DNA of 35,403 bases from Prevotella sp. (GCA_022771265.1 JALFCG010000058.1:1-35403); one strand, 5' to 3'. Numbered from the stretch's first letter, positions 9,205-19,407 are shown. Notes: generated from the sequence alone by a model not told the origin. Translations and numbers: made by a program.

Positions 9205-9228
9205 GTCTCGACTCTAACTTCCACTATA

Positions 9229-9693
9229 TCAGTTAAAGTAGTAGAGGAATGTCGCCACACCCTCAAGGGCATTCTTCTTCTGGTCTTTTATCTCGATGGC
9301 AAACTTTATCTCTGCCTTCACGGTGCCACGGAGGTTGGCTATCGACACAAGGTCGGCAACAAGGCGGATTGACTCACCTGACTTCACTGCCTGACCGAAC
9401 TTCATCTTGTCCATACCATAGTTGACCATCATCTTCAGGTTGTTGACCTCGATAATCTGGTTCCACAGGTGAGGAAGCATCGACAGCGTGAGGTAGCCAT
9501 GGGCAATGGTTGTCTTGAAAGGACTCTCCACGGCTGCTTTTTCTGGATTGACATGAATCCACTGGTGGTCAAGGGTGGCATCGGCAAAGAGGTTGATGCG
9601 CTCTTGGGTCAACTCAACATAGTCAGACACACCGATATTCTTGCCGAGCATAGCGGCAAACTCTTCATAGTTGTTTATTACTAATTTACTCAT
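9229..9693 (-). CDS. MaoC family (hotdog) dehydratase
   Basis: FADATLDHQWIHVNPEKAAVESPFKTTIAHGYLTLSMLPHL hydratase-2 motif. Confidence 0.88.
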   Translation of the reverse strand: MSKLVINNYEEFAAMLGKNIGVSDYVELTQERINLFADATLDHQWIHVNPEKAAVESPFKTTIAHGYLTLSMLPHLWNQIIEVNNLKMMVNYGMDKMKFGQAVKSGESIRLVADLVSIANLRGTVKAEIKFAIEIKDQKKNALEGVATFLYYFN

Positions 9694-9734
9694 AGCTATT
9701 TCTATTTATTATGAAAATTTCTACAAAACAAGTG

Positions 9735-9742
9735 CAAAGATA
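9735..9742 (-). promoter_or_regulatory. -7 box TATCTTTG upstream of maoC-like gene
   Basis: caaagata on + strand, ~45 nt upstream of ATG. Confidence 0.5.
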
Positions 9743-9808
9743 GCGTTTTTTTTTAATTACACAAAAGAAAACAGGTGAGTAATACGTTTTTATACATAGT
9801 TTAACTGA

Positions 9809-11574
9809 TTACAGATACAGCAGGCTGACGATAAACACGTTTGCGGCAAGTATGATGAAATTCATTGGCAAGCCTATTCTCACAAAATCAACAAAACGGT
9901 AACCGCCGGGGGAATAGACCAACATGTGGGTCGGAGAACCGATAGGAGTGGCGAAACTCGAAGCGGCTGACACCATCAGACCCATGCAGAAAGCCATCGG
10001 GTCGCAACCCAAGGTGAGCGCTGCGTCGTAGGCTATCGGGAAGAACATGGCGGATGTCGCAGTATTGCTGATAAACTCTGTGGCAAAAGTGGTGACAAAG
10101 CAGATGGCTGTCAGAACGACTATTGGGTCAGAACCGCAAACATTGAGCAAACCCTGCGCAAGAAGTTCCGACAAACCGGTATGCTCAATGGCCTTTCCAA
10201 AGCAGATGCTTCCGGCAAATACATAAGGGCCTTCCAGTTGATGTTGGCCTCAGCCTGCTTTATGCTGCAACACTTGGTAAGAAGCATTGCAAAGGCTGCC
10301 AAGAAACAGGCGCGAAGCAAAGGCAGGACATTGAAGGCGGCAAGAAGTATCATTGAAAGCATAATGACTGTCGATACTATGGTCTTAACACTGTAGTTGG
10401 CAACTATCTCTGAATCGAAGAAGCAGAGGTCATGATTCATGCCTTCCTTGTCGATGCCGCGACCTTCGAACATCAACGTGTCGCCAGCCCTGAGAACAAC
10501 CTCATGAGGACTGGTCTCGATGCGCTCGCCACTGCGTGCCACTGCCACAAGCACCATGTTGTGAGACTTCTCATAATCGGCTTCCACTATTGTCTTGCCT
10601 ATAAGAGAGCTCGCAAACGTCACGTACGCAGTGCTTATCTTCCTGCGGCGGTCAACATCGTCAAGCCTATATACATGCTCTGTCGCGCTCACGAGCTCAT
10701 GGCTCTTCTTCAACTCCAGGATTGTGCTTACGTCGCCGCTGAATATCAGACGGTCGCCGCCAAACACATACTCACTGTCAGCAACCGGCGAAATAATCTC
10801 CTTGTCGAAACGCACAATTTCTATCAGGCGGCCACCGCTGATGTCGGCAAGACCACACTCTTTCAACGTGTCGCCAACAATCTTCGACTCGGTAGGAACC
10901 AAAAGCTCAACCGTATAGTCGCTGATGGACTCAAAAGACTCTTCGGGAGACTTGCGGTCGGGTAGCAAGCGACGCATGGCAATGACTGAAAGAATGAGAA
11001 CACACACGCAGAACAAACCAGGGAGAAGAGGCTCAAAGAAAGATATCACATCGCCCGTCTTATCCTTATAGAAACCAGCTATAACAAGGTTCGTGGGAGA
11101 ACCGATGATGGTACAAACACCACCCAATCCGGCTGCATAACTCAAAGGAATGAGCATCTTTGAAGGAGTGATGCCAAGTTTCTTCGACCACATCTTGACA
11201 ACATTGATAAACAGCATCACCACAGTGGTGTTGTTTAGCAACGAACTGAGCACCGCCACTGGCAACATCAGCTTCGTAATGGCGCGTGCATAGCCTTTCG
11301 GCTGTCCAAGAAGGTTTTTCACCACCCACTGCAGCACACCGGTATGAACCAGTCCCGTGACCACGATAAACATTATGCCAATAACGACGACTGTCTCTGA
11401 ACTGAAACCCGAAATAGCTTCTTTCACAGGCAGTGACCCACTAAGTATCAGCGCTCCCATTCCTCCTAAAAACACCATTTCCACCGGCAACTTGGTTTTC
11501 AAAAGCAAACCAAACATCACCACTATGATCGTAATGGTGTACCATGCATGAACTTCTAATCCTAACAATTCCAT
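9809..11574 (-). pseudogene. SLC13 family permease with RCK_C/TrkA-C domains, broken into two ORFs by a 1-nt frameshift near 10216
   Basis: ORFs 10120..11574 and 9809..10174 are contiguous parts of one permease; adding one G after ...ATG TAT TTG restores ALMYLAGSICFGKAIEHTGLSELLAQGLL. Confidence 0.85.
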
Positions 11575-11629
11575 TTTTTCTTCATTTTGTGATATATCCT
11601 AAGCGTTCCTTTTATTATGGGAAACGCTG

Positions 11630-11637
11630 CAAAGGTA
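11630..11637 (-). promoter_or_regulatory. -7 box TACCTTTG upstream of SLC13 permease
   Basis: caaaggta on + strand. Confidence 0.5.
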
Positions 11638-11700
11638 ACAAATAATCATTAATAATATACTTTTTTTGACCGATATTTTTGCATTTTCCATATCTTTTTT

Positions 11701-11708
11701 TAATTTTG
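11701..11708 (+). promoter_or_regulatory. -7 box TAATTTTG for cyclophilin gene
   Basis: TAnnTTTG consensus 29 nt upstream of ATG. Confidence 0.5.
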
Positions 11709-11736
11709 CACCAGCAAAAACAACTCTTTTATCATT

Positions 11737-12522
11737 ATGAAAACAATAATCTGCGCCATACTAATGGCATTCGCACTGGGACTGAGTGCCCAAGAAAACA
11801 ACAAGTGCAAGGAAGTGATGCTCGAAACCACAGCTGGCAACATCCGACTGAAACTCTACAACGAGACACCGCTACACCGCGACAACTTCCTGAAACTCGT
11901 CAACCTCCACGTCTATGACTCGCTGCTCTTCCACCGGGTCATCAAGGACTTCATGATTCAATGCGGCGACCCGAAAAGCAAGGACGCAAAGGCTGGTGAC
12001 TTCCTCGGAGAGGGCGACCTCGACTGGACAGTAGAACAGGAACTAAGACTCCCGCAAATCTACCACCGCAGAGGGGTGCTCGCCGCAGCACGTGAGCCTG
12101 ACAGCGACAACCCATATCGCGAATCAAGCGCCTGCCACTTCTACTTGGCATGGGGAAAGACTTTTACCGATGCTGAGCTCGACAAGATGCAGTCGCGTCT
12201 TGACACTCTCTACGGCTATCGCGTGAAACTTACGCCTGAGATGCGCGAGACCTACAAGACCGTAGGCGGCATTCCTCATCTCGACGGCGGCTACACTGTC
12301 TTTGGCGAGATAACCGAAGGACTCGACGTATTGGAAAAAATCCAGCAGACAGCCACCGACAAAAACGACCGTCCGCTGGAAGATGTAAGGATTATTAAAG
12401 CTACCGTTGTCAGCGACACATCTGCCACGGCTGCAAAGAAACAGGCCATGGCAAAGCGTCCCGCCGCTAAAGCAGGAAATCAGTCAGCTCAGCGCAAGCC
12501 TTCTGGCTCTCGCGCTCGGTAG
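11737..12522 (+). CDS. Exported cyclophilin-type peptidylprolyl isomerase
   Basis: Signal peptide; VMLETTAGNIRLKLYNETPLHRDNFLKLV, FHRVIKDFMIQCGDP, YTVFGEITEGLDVLEKI. Confidence 0.9.
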   Translation: MKTIICAILMAFALGLSAQENNKCKEVMLETTAGNIRLKLYNETPLHRDNFLKLVNLHVYDSLLFHRVIKDFMIQCGDPKSKDAKAGDFLGEGDLDWTVEQELRLPQIYHRRGVLAAAREPDSDNPYRESSACHFYLAWGKTFTDAELDKMQSRLDTLYGYRVKLTPEMRETYKTVGGIPHLDGGYTVFGEITEGLDVLEKIQQTATDKNDRPLEDVRIIKATVVSDTSATAAKKQAMAKRPAAKAGNQSAQRKPSGSRAR

Positions 12523-13657
12523 TCAAGACATTGTCAATGGCGTCATAGTAGTAGGACAAACCGACAAGATATTCAACCAAGGATATCTCACCAGCCTTAA
12601 GGGCCTTGGTAAGCAGCTGGCTATTGTCGGCTTCCGCCAAGGCCTTTTTCGATGCCTCTGCAGCCTCGGCAAGTCCTTTCGCACGAAGATAACGCTCATA
12701 CAGCAAGCCACGAAGCTGTCCCTTGGCATCGTCGCGCATGGCATCGGCAGCCTCACTCTCGCGTTTCGCCTGCTTTATGCGTCGCCCACTGCTCCACAAT
12801 GGAACACTCAGACCAACCGTCACTCCCTGAAACTGCTCGCCCATTGTCTTCTCGCTCATATAACCAAGCGAGATTGAGGGAAGGGCGAACTGGCGTGCTG
12901 CCGACAACTGGCTGCGGCTCATCGCCGTCTGGCTCTCGGCATATCCCACGGAAGGATGGGCTGACGACACCTGCATGTACCATGAGTCGAAGTCGGAAGG
13001 AAGCTCCGGCAAGACATACTCGGTATCGGTCAACGACAATGGCTGTCCGCCGTTGAGTCTGGAGAGTTGCGTCAACAGCGACTGACGTTCCGTCACTGCT
13101 TTTTTCATCTCTGCCTCAACCTGCGACAAACTCAAACTGACGTTATTGTATTCAAGCCTGTTGCCAGCACCTGCCTCAAGGCTTCGTTTCTGTGCCTTAC
13201 AGATAGCGTCGGCATGGTTCTTCCTACGCTCCAGTTCTGCAATATATCTATTATAATAGACAACATCGATTAATGCTTGTTTTGCCTCGAGAAGTACAGA
13301 AACCCGTTCCGACTTGTACTGCCAGTCAACCATGTCGTCAAGACGACGCGCCACACGGGCCTTAGCACCGGAAATCGTAGGAATGTCAAATTCCTGGCTC
13401 ACACTGATATCGGTACGGTTACCTATCGACGACGGGTCGCCCCACAGCCTGTTAACCCCAACCTCAGGGTCAGCAAGAGCATTGTCGGCATGATTAGCTC
13501 TTTTCTGAGCCTCAACAGTTTTCTGCATTGCTTTCAATGTCGTGTTGTTGGCTTCTATTTCAGCCAAAGCCTTCTCTATGCCGTTTTGTGCAAAGAGTGT
13601 TGACGTTGCCAATATGGCAACAGATAATACGATACCTCTATTCATAATCTTTTTCAT
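12467..13657 (-). CDS. TolC family outer-membrane efflux protein (CusC/CzcC-like)
   Basis: Signal peptide and paired coiled-coil OEP repeats; co-directional with RND pump, 4-nt ATGA overlap. Confidence 0.85.
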   Translation of the reverse strand: MKKIMNRGIVLSVAILATSTLFAQNGIEKALAEIEANNTTLKAMQKTVEAQKRANHADNALADPEVGVNRLWGDPSSIGNRTDISVSQEFDIPTISGAKARVARRLDDMVDWQYKSERVSVLLEAKQALIDVVYYNRYIAELERRKNHADAICKAQKRSLEAGAGNRLEYNNVSLSLSQVEAEMKKAVTERQSLLTQLSRLNGGQPLSLTDTEYVLPELPSDFDSWYMQVSSAHPSVGYAESQTAMSRSQLSAARQFALPSISLGYMSEKTMGEQFQGVTVGLSVPLWSSGRRIKQAKRESEAADAMRDDAKGQLRGLLYERYLRAKGLAEAAEASKKALAEADNSQLLTKALKAGEISLVEYLVGLSYYYDAIDNVLTTERESQKACAELTDFLL

Positions 13658-16600
13658 TTTTTGTCTCTTAATATTTCCTCACTCAACAAATACATCACCG
13701 GAATGATAAATCCATTAAGCAATGTAGAGGTAAGCAAGCCACCAAGAATAACCTTTGCCATCGGGCTCTGAATCTCGTTGCCAGGAAGGTCGCCGCCGAT
13801 AACCATCGGTATTAATGCCAGGGCTGAAGTCAAGGCGGTCATCAGTATCGGGTTCAAGCGGTCGGCAGAACCTTGAAGTACGCTCTGCTCCAGTGGCATG
13901 CCTTCCTCACGAAGGTCGTTGTATCTCGACACGAGGAGCATTCCGTTACGTGTGGCTATTCCGAACAGTGAGATGAAGCCGATGATGGAAGGAATGCTTA
14001 CAACTCCACTCGTCATCCATATCGCCACCACACCACCAATCAACGCCAATGGAAGGTTGACCATCACCACAGCCGACTGCCTCATGCTGCGGAACTGACT
14101 GAACAGCAACATAAAGATGACAAGCAAAGAAAGCAACGAGGTCACAGTGAGAGTGCGTGAAGCCTTCTGCTGGCTCTCAAACTGCCCGCCGTATTCCACA
14201 TGATAGCCCTCAGGCATTGCGACATTCTTTTCCACAGCCTTCTGGATGTCGCGCACTACACCGATAAGGTCACGTCCTGCCACGTTACATGACACTACAA
14301 TCTTACGCTGCGCGTTTTCCCTGCTTACTGTGTTAGGTCCAGTCGTCGATGTAATATCGGCTATGTTCTCAAGAGCCACCTTTTGGCCGCCGGCATCAAC
14401 CATCAAATGGCGTATGCCCCAGATGCTCTGTCGGCTGGCATCGTCAACCTTCAGTGTCAATGCGAAGGTCTGGTTGCCTTCAAACACCTGCGACACTTCT
14501 CGCCCTTCCAGCAATACTTCTATCATATCGACAAATTCAGGCATCGTGACTCCATATTTTGCAAGTATCGTGCGCTTGGGCTTGATGGTCAGCTGAGGGC
14601 GCTCCACCTGTTGTTCCACGTTCAAGTCTGCCACTCCATCTATGTCCTTCACGCTCGCCTTTATCTCATTGCCAATCTTGAAAATGTGGTTAAGGTCAGG
14701 ACCGAACACCTTTATCGCAATGCTCGCCCTTGTGCCTGACAACATGGCATCGATACGGTGACTGATTGGAGAACCCACCTCTATGTTAACACCTGGTATT
14801 CCAGAAAGTTTTTGGCGTATGTCGGCTAAAAGTTCGTCCTTTGTCCTGTCCTTAAGCTCGTATGGAGCTTCTATCTCCGAGGTGTTCACTCCGAGGGCGT
14901 GCTCGTCGAGTTCTGCTCGTCCTGTCTTCCTTCCCACCACCTTTATCTCCGGAACGGAAAGCAACAGCTCTTCCGCCCTGTGACCGATTTTGTCTGACTC
15001 ATCGAGCGATATTCCTGGCAAAGTGCTCACATTGATGGTGAACGACCCCTCGTTAAACGGAGGAAGGAAACTGCTTCCAAGACCGGCAAACACTACGATT
15101 GCTCCCACGAGAGCCACAGCTGTCGTTGCCACAACTGTGCGTTTGTGACTTATCGCCCACCCTAACGCCTTGACATAAAGGCTTTTCAGTTCGCGTGCCA
15201 CAAAAGGCTCACGCCCCGTCTCGTTAAGCTTCCCCTTGCCAAGCAGGAAGCTGCACATCACTGGTGTCATTGTCAGCGCCACAACAGTTGATGAACACAG
15301 GGCAACGATGAACGCCACTCCAAGAGGCTGCAACATCCTTCCCTCCATACCCGACAGGAAGAAGATGGGCACAAAACTCGCAATGATTATTAACGTAGAG
15401 TTGAGAATAGGCAGGCGTACTTCCTTTGACGCCTCGAATATCACGTCAACGACCGATTGACGCTCACCCTCAGGCAACATTCTGTTGAGCCGCAACCGCC
15501 TATAAACGTTTTCCACATCAACAATAGCGTCGTCAACAAGCGACCCGATGGCTATACACATTCCTCCTAAACTCATCGTATTGATAGTCAAGCCCATGAG
15601 ATGCAATGCTACAATAGCTGCAAGCAGAGAAAGGGGAATGGTGACAAGTGAAATCAGCGTGGTGCGCACGTTCATGAGGAATAAGAACAGGATTGCAACT
15701 ACAAGCACGCCTCCTTCTATCAATGCATTCTTCACGTTGTCAATACTGCTCTCGATAAAATGCGACTGACGATAGACGTCGGTTGTCACTTTCACGTCGG
15801 CAGGAAGGCTTTTCTTCAACATGGAGATGGTTGAGTCGAGAGCCTCGGTCAGTTCAAGTGTCGGAACAGAAGGCTGCTTCGTCACCGTCATCATCACAGC
15901 GGGCTTGCCATTATAAGATGCTGTTCCCATACGCGGCATGCGGTTGCCAACCTTAACCTCCGCTACAGCATCAAGACAGATGGGAGCTCCCGAAGGTGAC
16001 TTCTTCACCACGGCCTTGCCTATCTCCACTGGGTCGTTGGTTGACAGCAAGCCTCTAATTATATATTCGTTACCGTATTCATAAAGTGTGTTACCTGCTA
16101 CATTACGGTTCATGTTGCCAACGGCATTTATCACCTCGTTAAGCCCAACGCCGAAGTGCTTCATACGCTCGGGGCTGAGCAGTATCTGGTATTCACGGAT
16201 GTCGCCTCCAAGCACTGCCACCTGCGCCACACCTCCTGACGACATCAGTCGAGGACGTATGGTCCAGTCTGCCAACGTGCGGATCTGTTGTAGCGAGGTG
16301 GAGTCTGACGTTAACGACACAAACATCAGCTCGCCAAGTATCGACGACTGAGGTCCAAGTGTCGGACTGCCAATGCCTTGCGGAAGGTCATCGGTGACGG
16401 TAGAAAGTTTTTCTGTAACTATCTGGCGGGCACGATAGACATCAGCGCCCCAGTTAAATTCTACCCATACTACAGAAAAACCGTTGGTCGATGACGACCT
16501 CACGCGACGAACGTCGGTAGCACCGTTGACTGCGGTCTCTATGGGGAAAGTGACAAGGCGCTCCACTTCCTCGGCTGCCATACCCTTAGCCTCTGTCATC

Positions 16601-16746
16601 ACCACCACGGTGGGAGCGTTGAGGTCAGGGAACACGTCAACCTCCATATTGTCGGCTGTATAAAGCCCACCTATGGTCAACAGCACTCCAACAATAAGCA
16701 CCACGAGACGATTGTCAAGTGAAAATCTGATAATCTTGTTCAACAT
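13654..16746 (-). CDS. CusA/CzcA family heavy-metal efflux RND transporter
   Basis: 1030 aa HME-RND; MLNKIIRFSLDNRLVVLIVGVLLTIGG, VDVFPDLNAPTVVVMTEAKGMAAEEVERLVTFPIE. Confidence 0.93.
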   Translation of the reverse strand: MLNKIIRFSLDNRLVVLIVGVLLTIGGLYTADNMEVDVFPDLNAPTVVVMTEAKGMAAEEVERLVTFPIETAVNGATDVRRVRSSSTNGFSVVWVEFNWGADVYRARQIVTEKLSTVTDDLPQGIGSPTLGPQSSILGELMFVSLTSDSTSLQQIRTLADWTIRPRLMSSGGVAQVAVLGGDIREYQILLSPERMKHFGVGLNEVINAVGNMNRNVAGNTLYEYGNEYIIRGLLSTNDPVEIGKAVVKKSPSGAPICLDAVAEVKVGNRMPRMGTASYNGKPAVMMTVTKQPSVPTLELTEALDSTISMLKKSLPADVKVTTDVYRQSHFIESSIDNVKNALIEGGVLVVAILFLFLMNVRTTLISLVTIPLSLLAAIVALHLMGLTINTMSLGGMCIAIGSLVDDAIVDVENVYRRLRLNRMLPEGERQSVVDVIFEASKEVRLPILNSTLIIIASFVPIFFLSGMEGRMLQPLGVAFIVALCSSTVVALTMTPVMCSFLLGKGKLNETGREPFVARELKSLYVKALGWAISHKRTVVATTAVALVGAIVVFAGLGSSFLPPFNEGSFTINVSTLPGISLDESDKIGHRAEELLLSVPEIKVVGRKTGRAELDEHALGVNTSEIEAPYELKDRTKDELLADIRQKLSGIPGVNIEVGSPISHRIDAMLSGTRASIAIKVFGPDLNHIFKIGNEIKASVKDIDGVADLNVEQQVERPQLTIKPKRTILAKYGVTMPEFVDMIEVLLEGREVSQVFEGNQTFALTLKVDDASRQSIWGIRHLMVDAGGQKVALENIADITSTTGPNTVSRENAQRKIVVSCNVAGRDLIGVVRDIQKAVEKNVAMPEGYHVEYGGQFESQQKASRTLTVTSLLSLLVIFMLLFSQFRSMRQSAVVMVNLPLALIGGVVAIWMTSGVVSIPSIIGFISLFGIATRNGMLLVSRYNDLREEGMPLEQSVLQGSADRLNPILMTALTSALALIPMVIGGDLPGNEIQSPMAKVILGGLLTSTLLNGFIIPVMYLLSEEILRDKK

Positions 16747-16757
16747 GGCTGTCGGGA

Positions 16758-17999
16758 TTAATGGTTGTGGTTATGGCCTTCAGGAATGACTGAAGACGAT
16801 GCAGCAAGTTTTACTTGATAAGCTCCTTTCGAAACAACAGTCTCGCCTGCCTTCAAGCCACCGACAATCTCAGTGCGCGAGCCATCTGTCTGCCCGATTA
16901 TCACCTCACGTTTCTCAAATATCCCTTCTTCGCCCTCATGCTTATGGACCTCGTGCTCATGTGGCTCATGATTATGATTCTCATGACCATGTGCCTCATG
17001 ACCATGATTCTCGTGCTCATGGTCAGCATGCAGCCTTACATATACATAATAGAGTCCTTGTTCTTCTGTCAGGGCAGAATTAGGCACCGTTATTACATTC
17101 TTTCTCGGCTGAAGCAACAGATATACTTCCACAAACGAACCGGCAATGATGTCGCCTACATTGTCAAACTCAAAGGTTGCAGGCAGATACGCCGAGCCCT
17201 CGGGTAGAGTGCGACTATACGACACGAGTTTTCCGTTAAGTTCAGAAAGCTTATAAACATTATCGTTACCAGTGGCACGGAAATTGGCACTTTTGATATC
17301 GCTCATCTTACGGTACGCACATTCAGGAACATCAACCACAAGCTGCTGCCTACGGTTCTGGGTGACAATGGCTATCGGGTCACCGACATTAACATAGTCA
17401 CCGGACTTGACAAGCAGCGACTTCACATATCCGCCCATGCCTGTCGTCACCACTGCGCTTCCGCTTCGCGATGCCTTCAGTCCTTCGTAAGCTGCGCGTG
17501 CCGTCTGATAGGTCAGCCTTGCCTGCTCCCATTCGCGCTGCGAGACGATGTTCTCATCAGCCAATGGCTTCACTCTCTCCATCTCGCTTTTCGCAGCCTC
17601 GAAGGCAGCCTTTGCCTTGGCAATCGGGTCGCCGTCCTGCAGGTGACGTGCAGTGATGTCAGCCAAAGCCTGTCCGCTTCCCACGTGACTTCCTTCCGAC
17701 AGCGACGCGTTTCTCCAATACACTATACCGCTTATTGTGGCAGCCACCGTCTGTTCGTCACCTTGCCTTCTGACTATCTGTCCTGCCGCCTTCATCACGG
17801 CTGTAAAGTCAGCCGCACTTACAGTCTCTGTCTCCACTCCAGCCTTTTCCATCTGTTCGTGGGTCATCACTATTTCACCGTTATGGTCTTTCTTCCCTTC
17901 TCCTTCATGGTCATGACCGCCATGACCTTTCTCTCCTGAATTACAACCTGCCAAAAGACTTGCTGCCATCAGGATTACAAATATATTCAAATGTTTCAT
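16758..17999 (-). CDS. Efflux RND periplasmic adaptor (CusB/CzcB-like) with His-rich insert
   Basis: Lipobox LLAGC; biotinyl-lipoyl-like fold; HADHEHENHGHEAHGHENHNHEPHEHEVHKHE insert. Confidence 0.9.
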   Translation of the reverse strand: MKHLNIFVILMAASLLAGCNSGEKGHGGHDHEGEGKKDHNGEIVMTHEQMEKAGVETETVSAADFTAVMKAAGQIVRRQGDEQTVAATISGIVYWRNASLSEGSHVGSGQALADITARHLQDGDPIAKAKAAFEAAKSEMERVKPLADENIVSQREWEQARLTYQTARAAYEGLKASRSGSAVVTTGMGGYVKSLLVKSGDYVNVGDPIAIVTQNRRQQLVVDVPECAYRKMSDIKSANFRATGNDNVYKLSELNGKLVSYSRTLPEGSAYLPATFEFDNVGDIIAGSFVEVYLLLQPRKNVITVPNSALTEEQGLYYVYVRLHADHEHENHGHEAHGHENHNHEPHEHEVHKHEGEEGIFEKREVIIGQTDGSRTEIVGGLKAGETVVSKGAYQVKLAASSSVIPEGHNHNH

Positions 18000-18049
18000 T
18001 TTGTTTCATGTTTTAGTTAACTTACAATAATTCCTAAAAATAATGACAC

Positions 18050-18412
18050 TTAACTAAAACACGGAGGTGCCCTGAGACCGCTCGCCCCTCCATAGCCTTG
18101 CAGAATAGCTATTGTCGAGCGGCAGAAATGTTTTCGCAATACGTCAATGCCTACATCCTCAACATGCCATTCATAGCCGAACAACACAAAAAGCGGCAGA
18201 ATAGTGATGTCGGGAATAATGCGGTTACTTCCAGCCTTCACGTTAAGCCCATGCGCGTTCTTTACGCACGAAGAACAGTCCTCACCTTCACCATGATGAC
18301 TGTGACTGACAACGCACATTTCCTCGCCATGATGATGGTGGGGAACCATTGGAGCTGTCAGCACTGCCAGCAGTCCGATCATGCAAACGATTATGGGAAG
18401 TATGCGTTTCAT
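18050..18412 (-). CDS. Small secreted His-rich protein of metal-efflux operon
   Basis: 120 aa; signal peptide followed by PHHHHGEEMCVVSHSHHGEGEDCSSC; directly upstream of adaptor gene. Confidence 0.65.
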   Translation of the reverse strand: MKRILPIIVCMIGLLAVLTAPMVPHHHHGEEMCVVSHSHHGEGEDCSSCVKNAHGLNVKAGSNRIIPDITILPLFVLFGYEWHVEDVGIDVLRKHFCRSTIAILQGYGGASGLRAPPCFS

Positions 18413-18436
18413 TTACACCTTATTATATATAGAAGC

Positions 18437-19240
18437 CTATTCCTTCTTCAATTCCTCATCAACCATGTTTGTCAGCTCCACGAACTCTTCTATCGTGAGC
18501 TGTTCCGGACGGCGTGTCATGATGTCATGGGAAAAGAAACCTTCGGTAACATTGTGACCTGCAAACAGCGGGCGCATGCTTACTCTTAGCATCTTCCTCC
18601 TTTGGTTGAACACCGTCTTCACCACCCTTTTGAACAACGTCTCGTCGCAACCAAGGTCAGTAGTCGAGTTACGGGTCATCCTTATCACCGCACTCTTTAC
18701 CTTTGGCGGCGGGTTGAACACATTCTCATCTACCGTGAACAAATATTCCACGTCATACCAAGCCTGAATCATCACGCTCAGTATGCCATAAGCCTTCGTC
18801 CCTGGTTGCGAAGCCATACGCTGTGCCACCTCACGCTGAATCATTCCAGTACAACAAGGTATCAAGTTTTTGTTGTCGAGCATCTTGAAAAATATCTGTG
18901 AAGAAATGTCGTACGGATAGTTGCCGGTCAGCACAAACGGTCCGCCGTCAAACACCTTCGTCAAGTCCATTCTCAGGAAGTCTTCACCAAGGATATTGTC
19001 GCGGAGTTTAGGAAAGCGTTCGTTAAGATAAGCCACCGACTCTGTGTCTATCTCCACAACCTTCGTCAGGCGAGGTTTCTCCATCAGATACTGTGTCAGC
19101 ACACCCATTCCCGGTCCAACTTCCAGGACAGGCAGCTCCGGACATGCATCGACCGTGTCGGCTATGCGTTTGGCTATCGAGAGGTCAGTAAGGAAGTGCT
19201 GACCGAGATTCTTCTTGGGGCGAACTTGTTTCATTGTCAT
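18437..19240 (-). CDS. rsmA: 16S rRNA dimethyladenosine transferase RsmA/KsgA
   Basis: KKNLGQHFLTD, VLEVGPGMGVLT, TGNYPYDISSQIFFKML. Confidence 0.95.
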   Translation of the reverse strand: MTMKQVRPKKNLGQHFLTDLSIAKRIADTVDACPELPVLEVGPGMGVLTQYLMEKPRLTKVVEIDTESVAYLNERFPKLRDNILGEDFLRMDLTKVFDGGPFVLTGNYPYDISSQIFFKMLDNKNLIPCCTGMIQREVAQRMASQPGTKAYGILSVMIQAWYDVEYLFTVDENVFNPPPKVKSAVIRMTRNSTTDLGCDETLFKRVVKTVFNQRRKMLRVSMRPLFAGHNVTEGFFSHDIMTRRPEQLTIEEFVELTNMVDEELKKE

Positions 19241-19298
19241 TCTTGTTTGTGACCTTTTTCTTCATTCGGCTTCAGTATTCCCGAAACCCTTAAACCGA

Positions 19299-19332
19299 AA
19301 GAGAGCGCAACCCTAAGATTGCGCTCTCTTTT
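19299..19332 (-). terminator. Hairpin terminator downstream of tRNA-Gln
   Basis: AAAGAGAGCGCAA-ccctaaga-TTGCGCTCTCTTTT. Confidence 0.75.
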
Positions 19333-19337
19333 GTTGT

Positions 19338-19407
19338 TGGGATACCCGGACTCGAACCAGGAAAGGCAGGACCAGAATCTGCAGTGTTACCATTACACCA
19401 TATCCCA
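19338..19407 (-). tRNA. tRNA-Gln (anticodon CTG)
   Basis: Minus strand TGGGATATGGTGTAATGGTAACACTGCAGATTCTGGTCCTGCCTTTCCTGGTTCGAGTCCGGGTATCCCA; 7-bp acceptor stem TGGGATA/TATCCCA, TTCGAGT loop, anticodon loop TTCTGGT. Confidence 0.93.

Noticed and set aside
10120-11574. Two separate permease genes in the SLC13 region
   Set aside because: The two ORFs join seamlessly with one added base, so they are one frameshifted gene.
13654-18412. Metal efflux operon as an antibiotic-resistance RND system
   Set aside because: HME-type CusA/CzcA features and His-rich adaptor point to metals rather than drugs.
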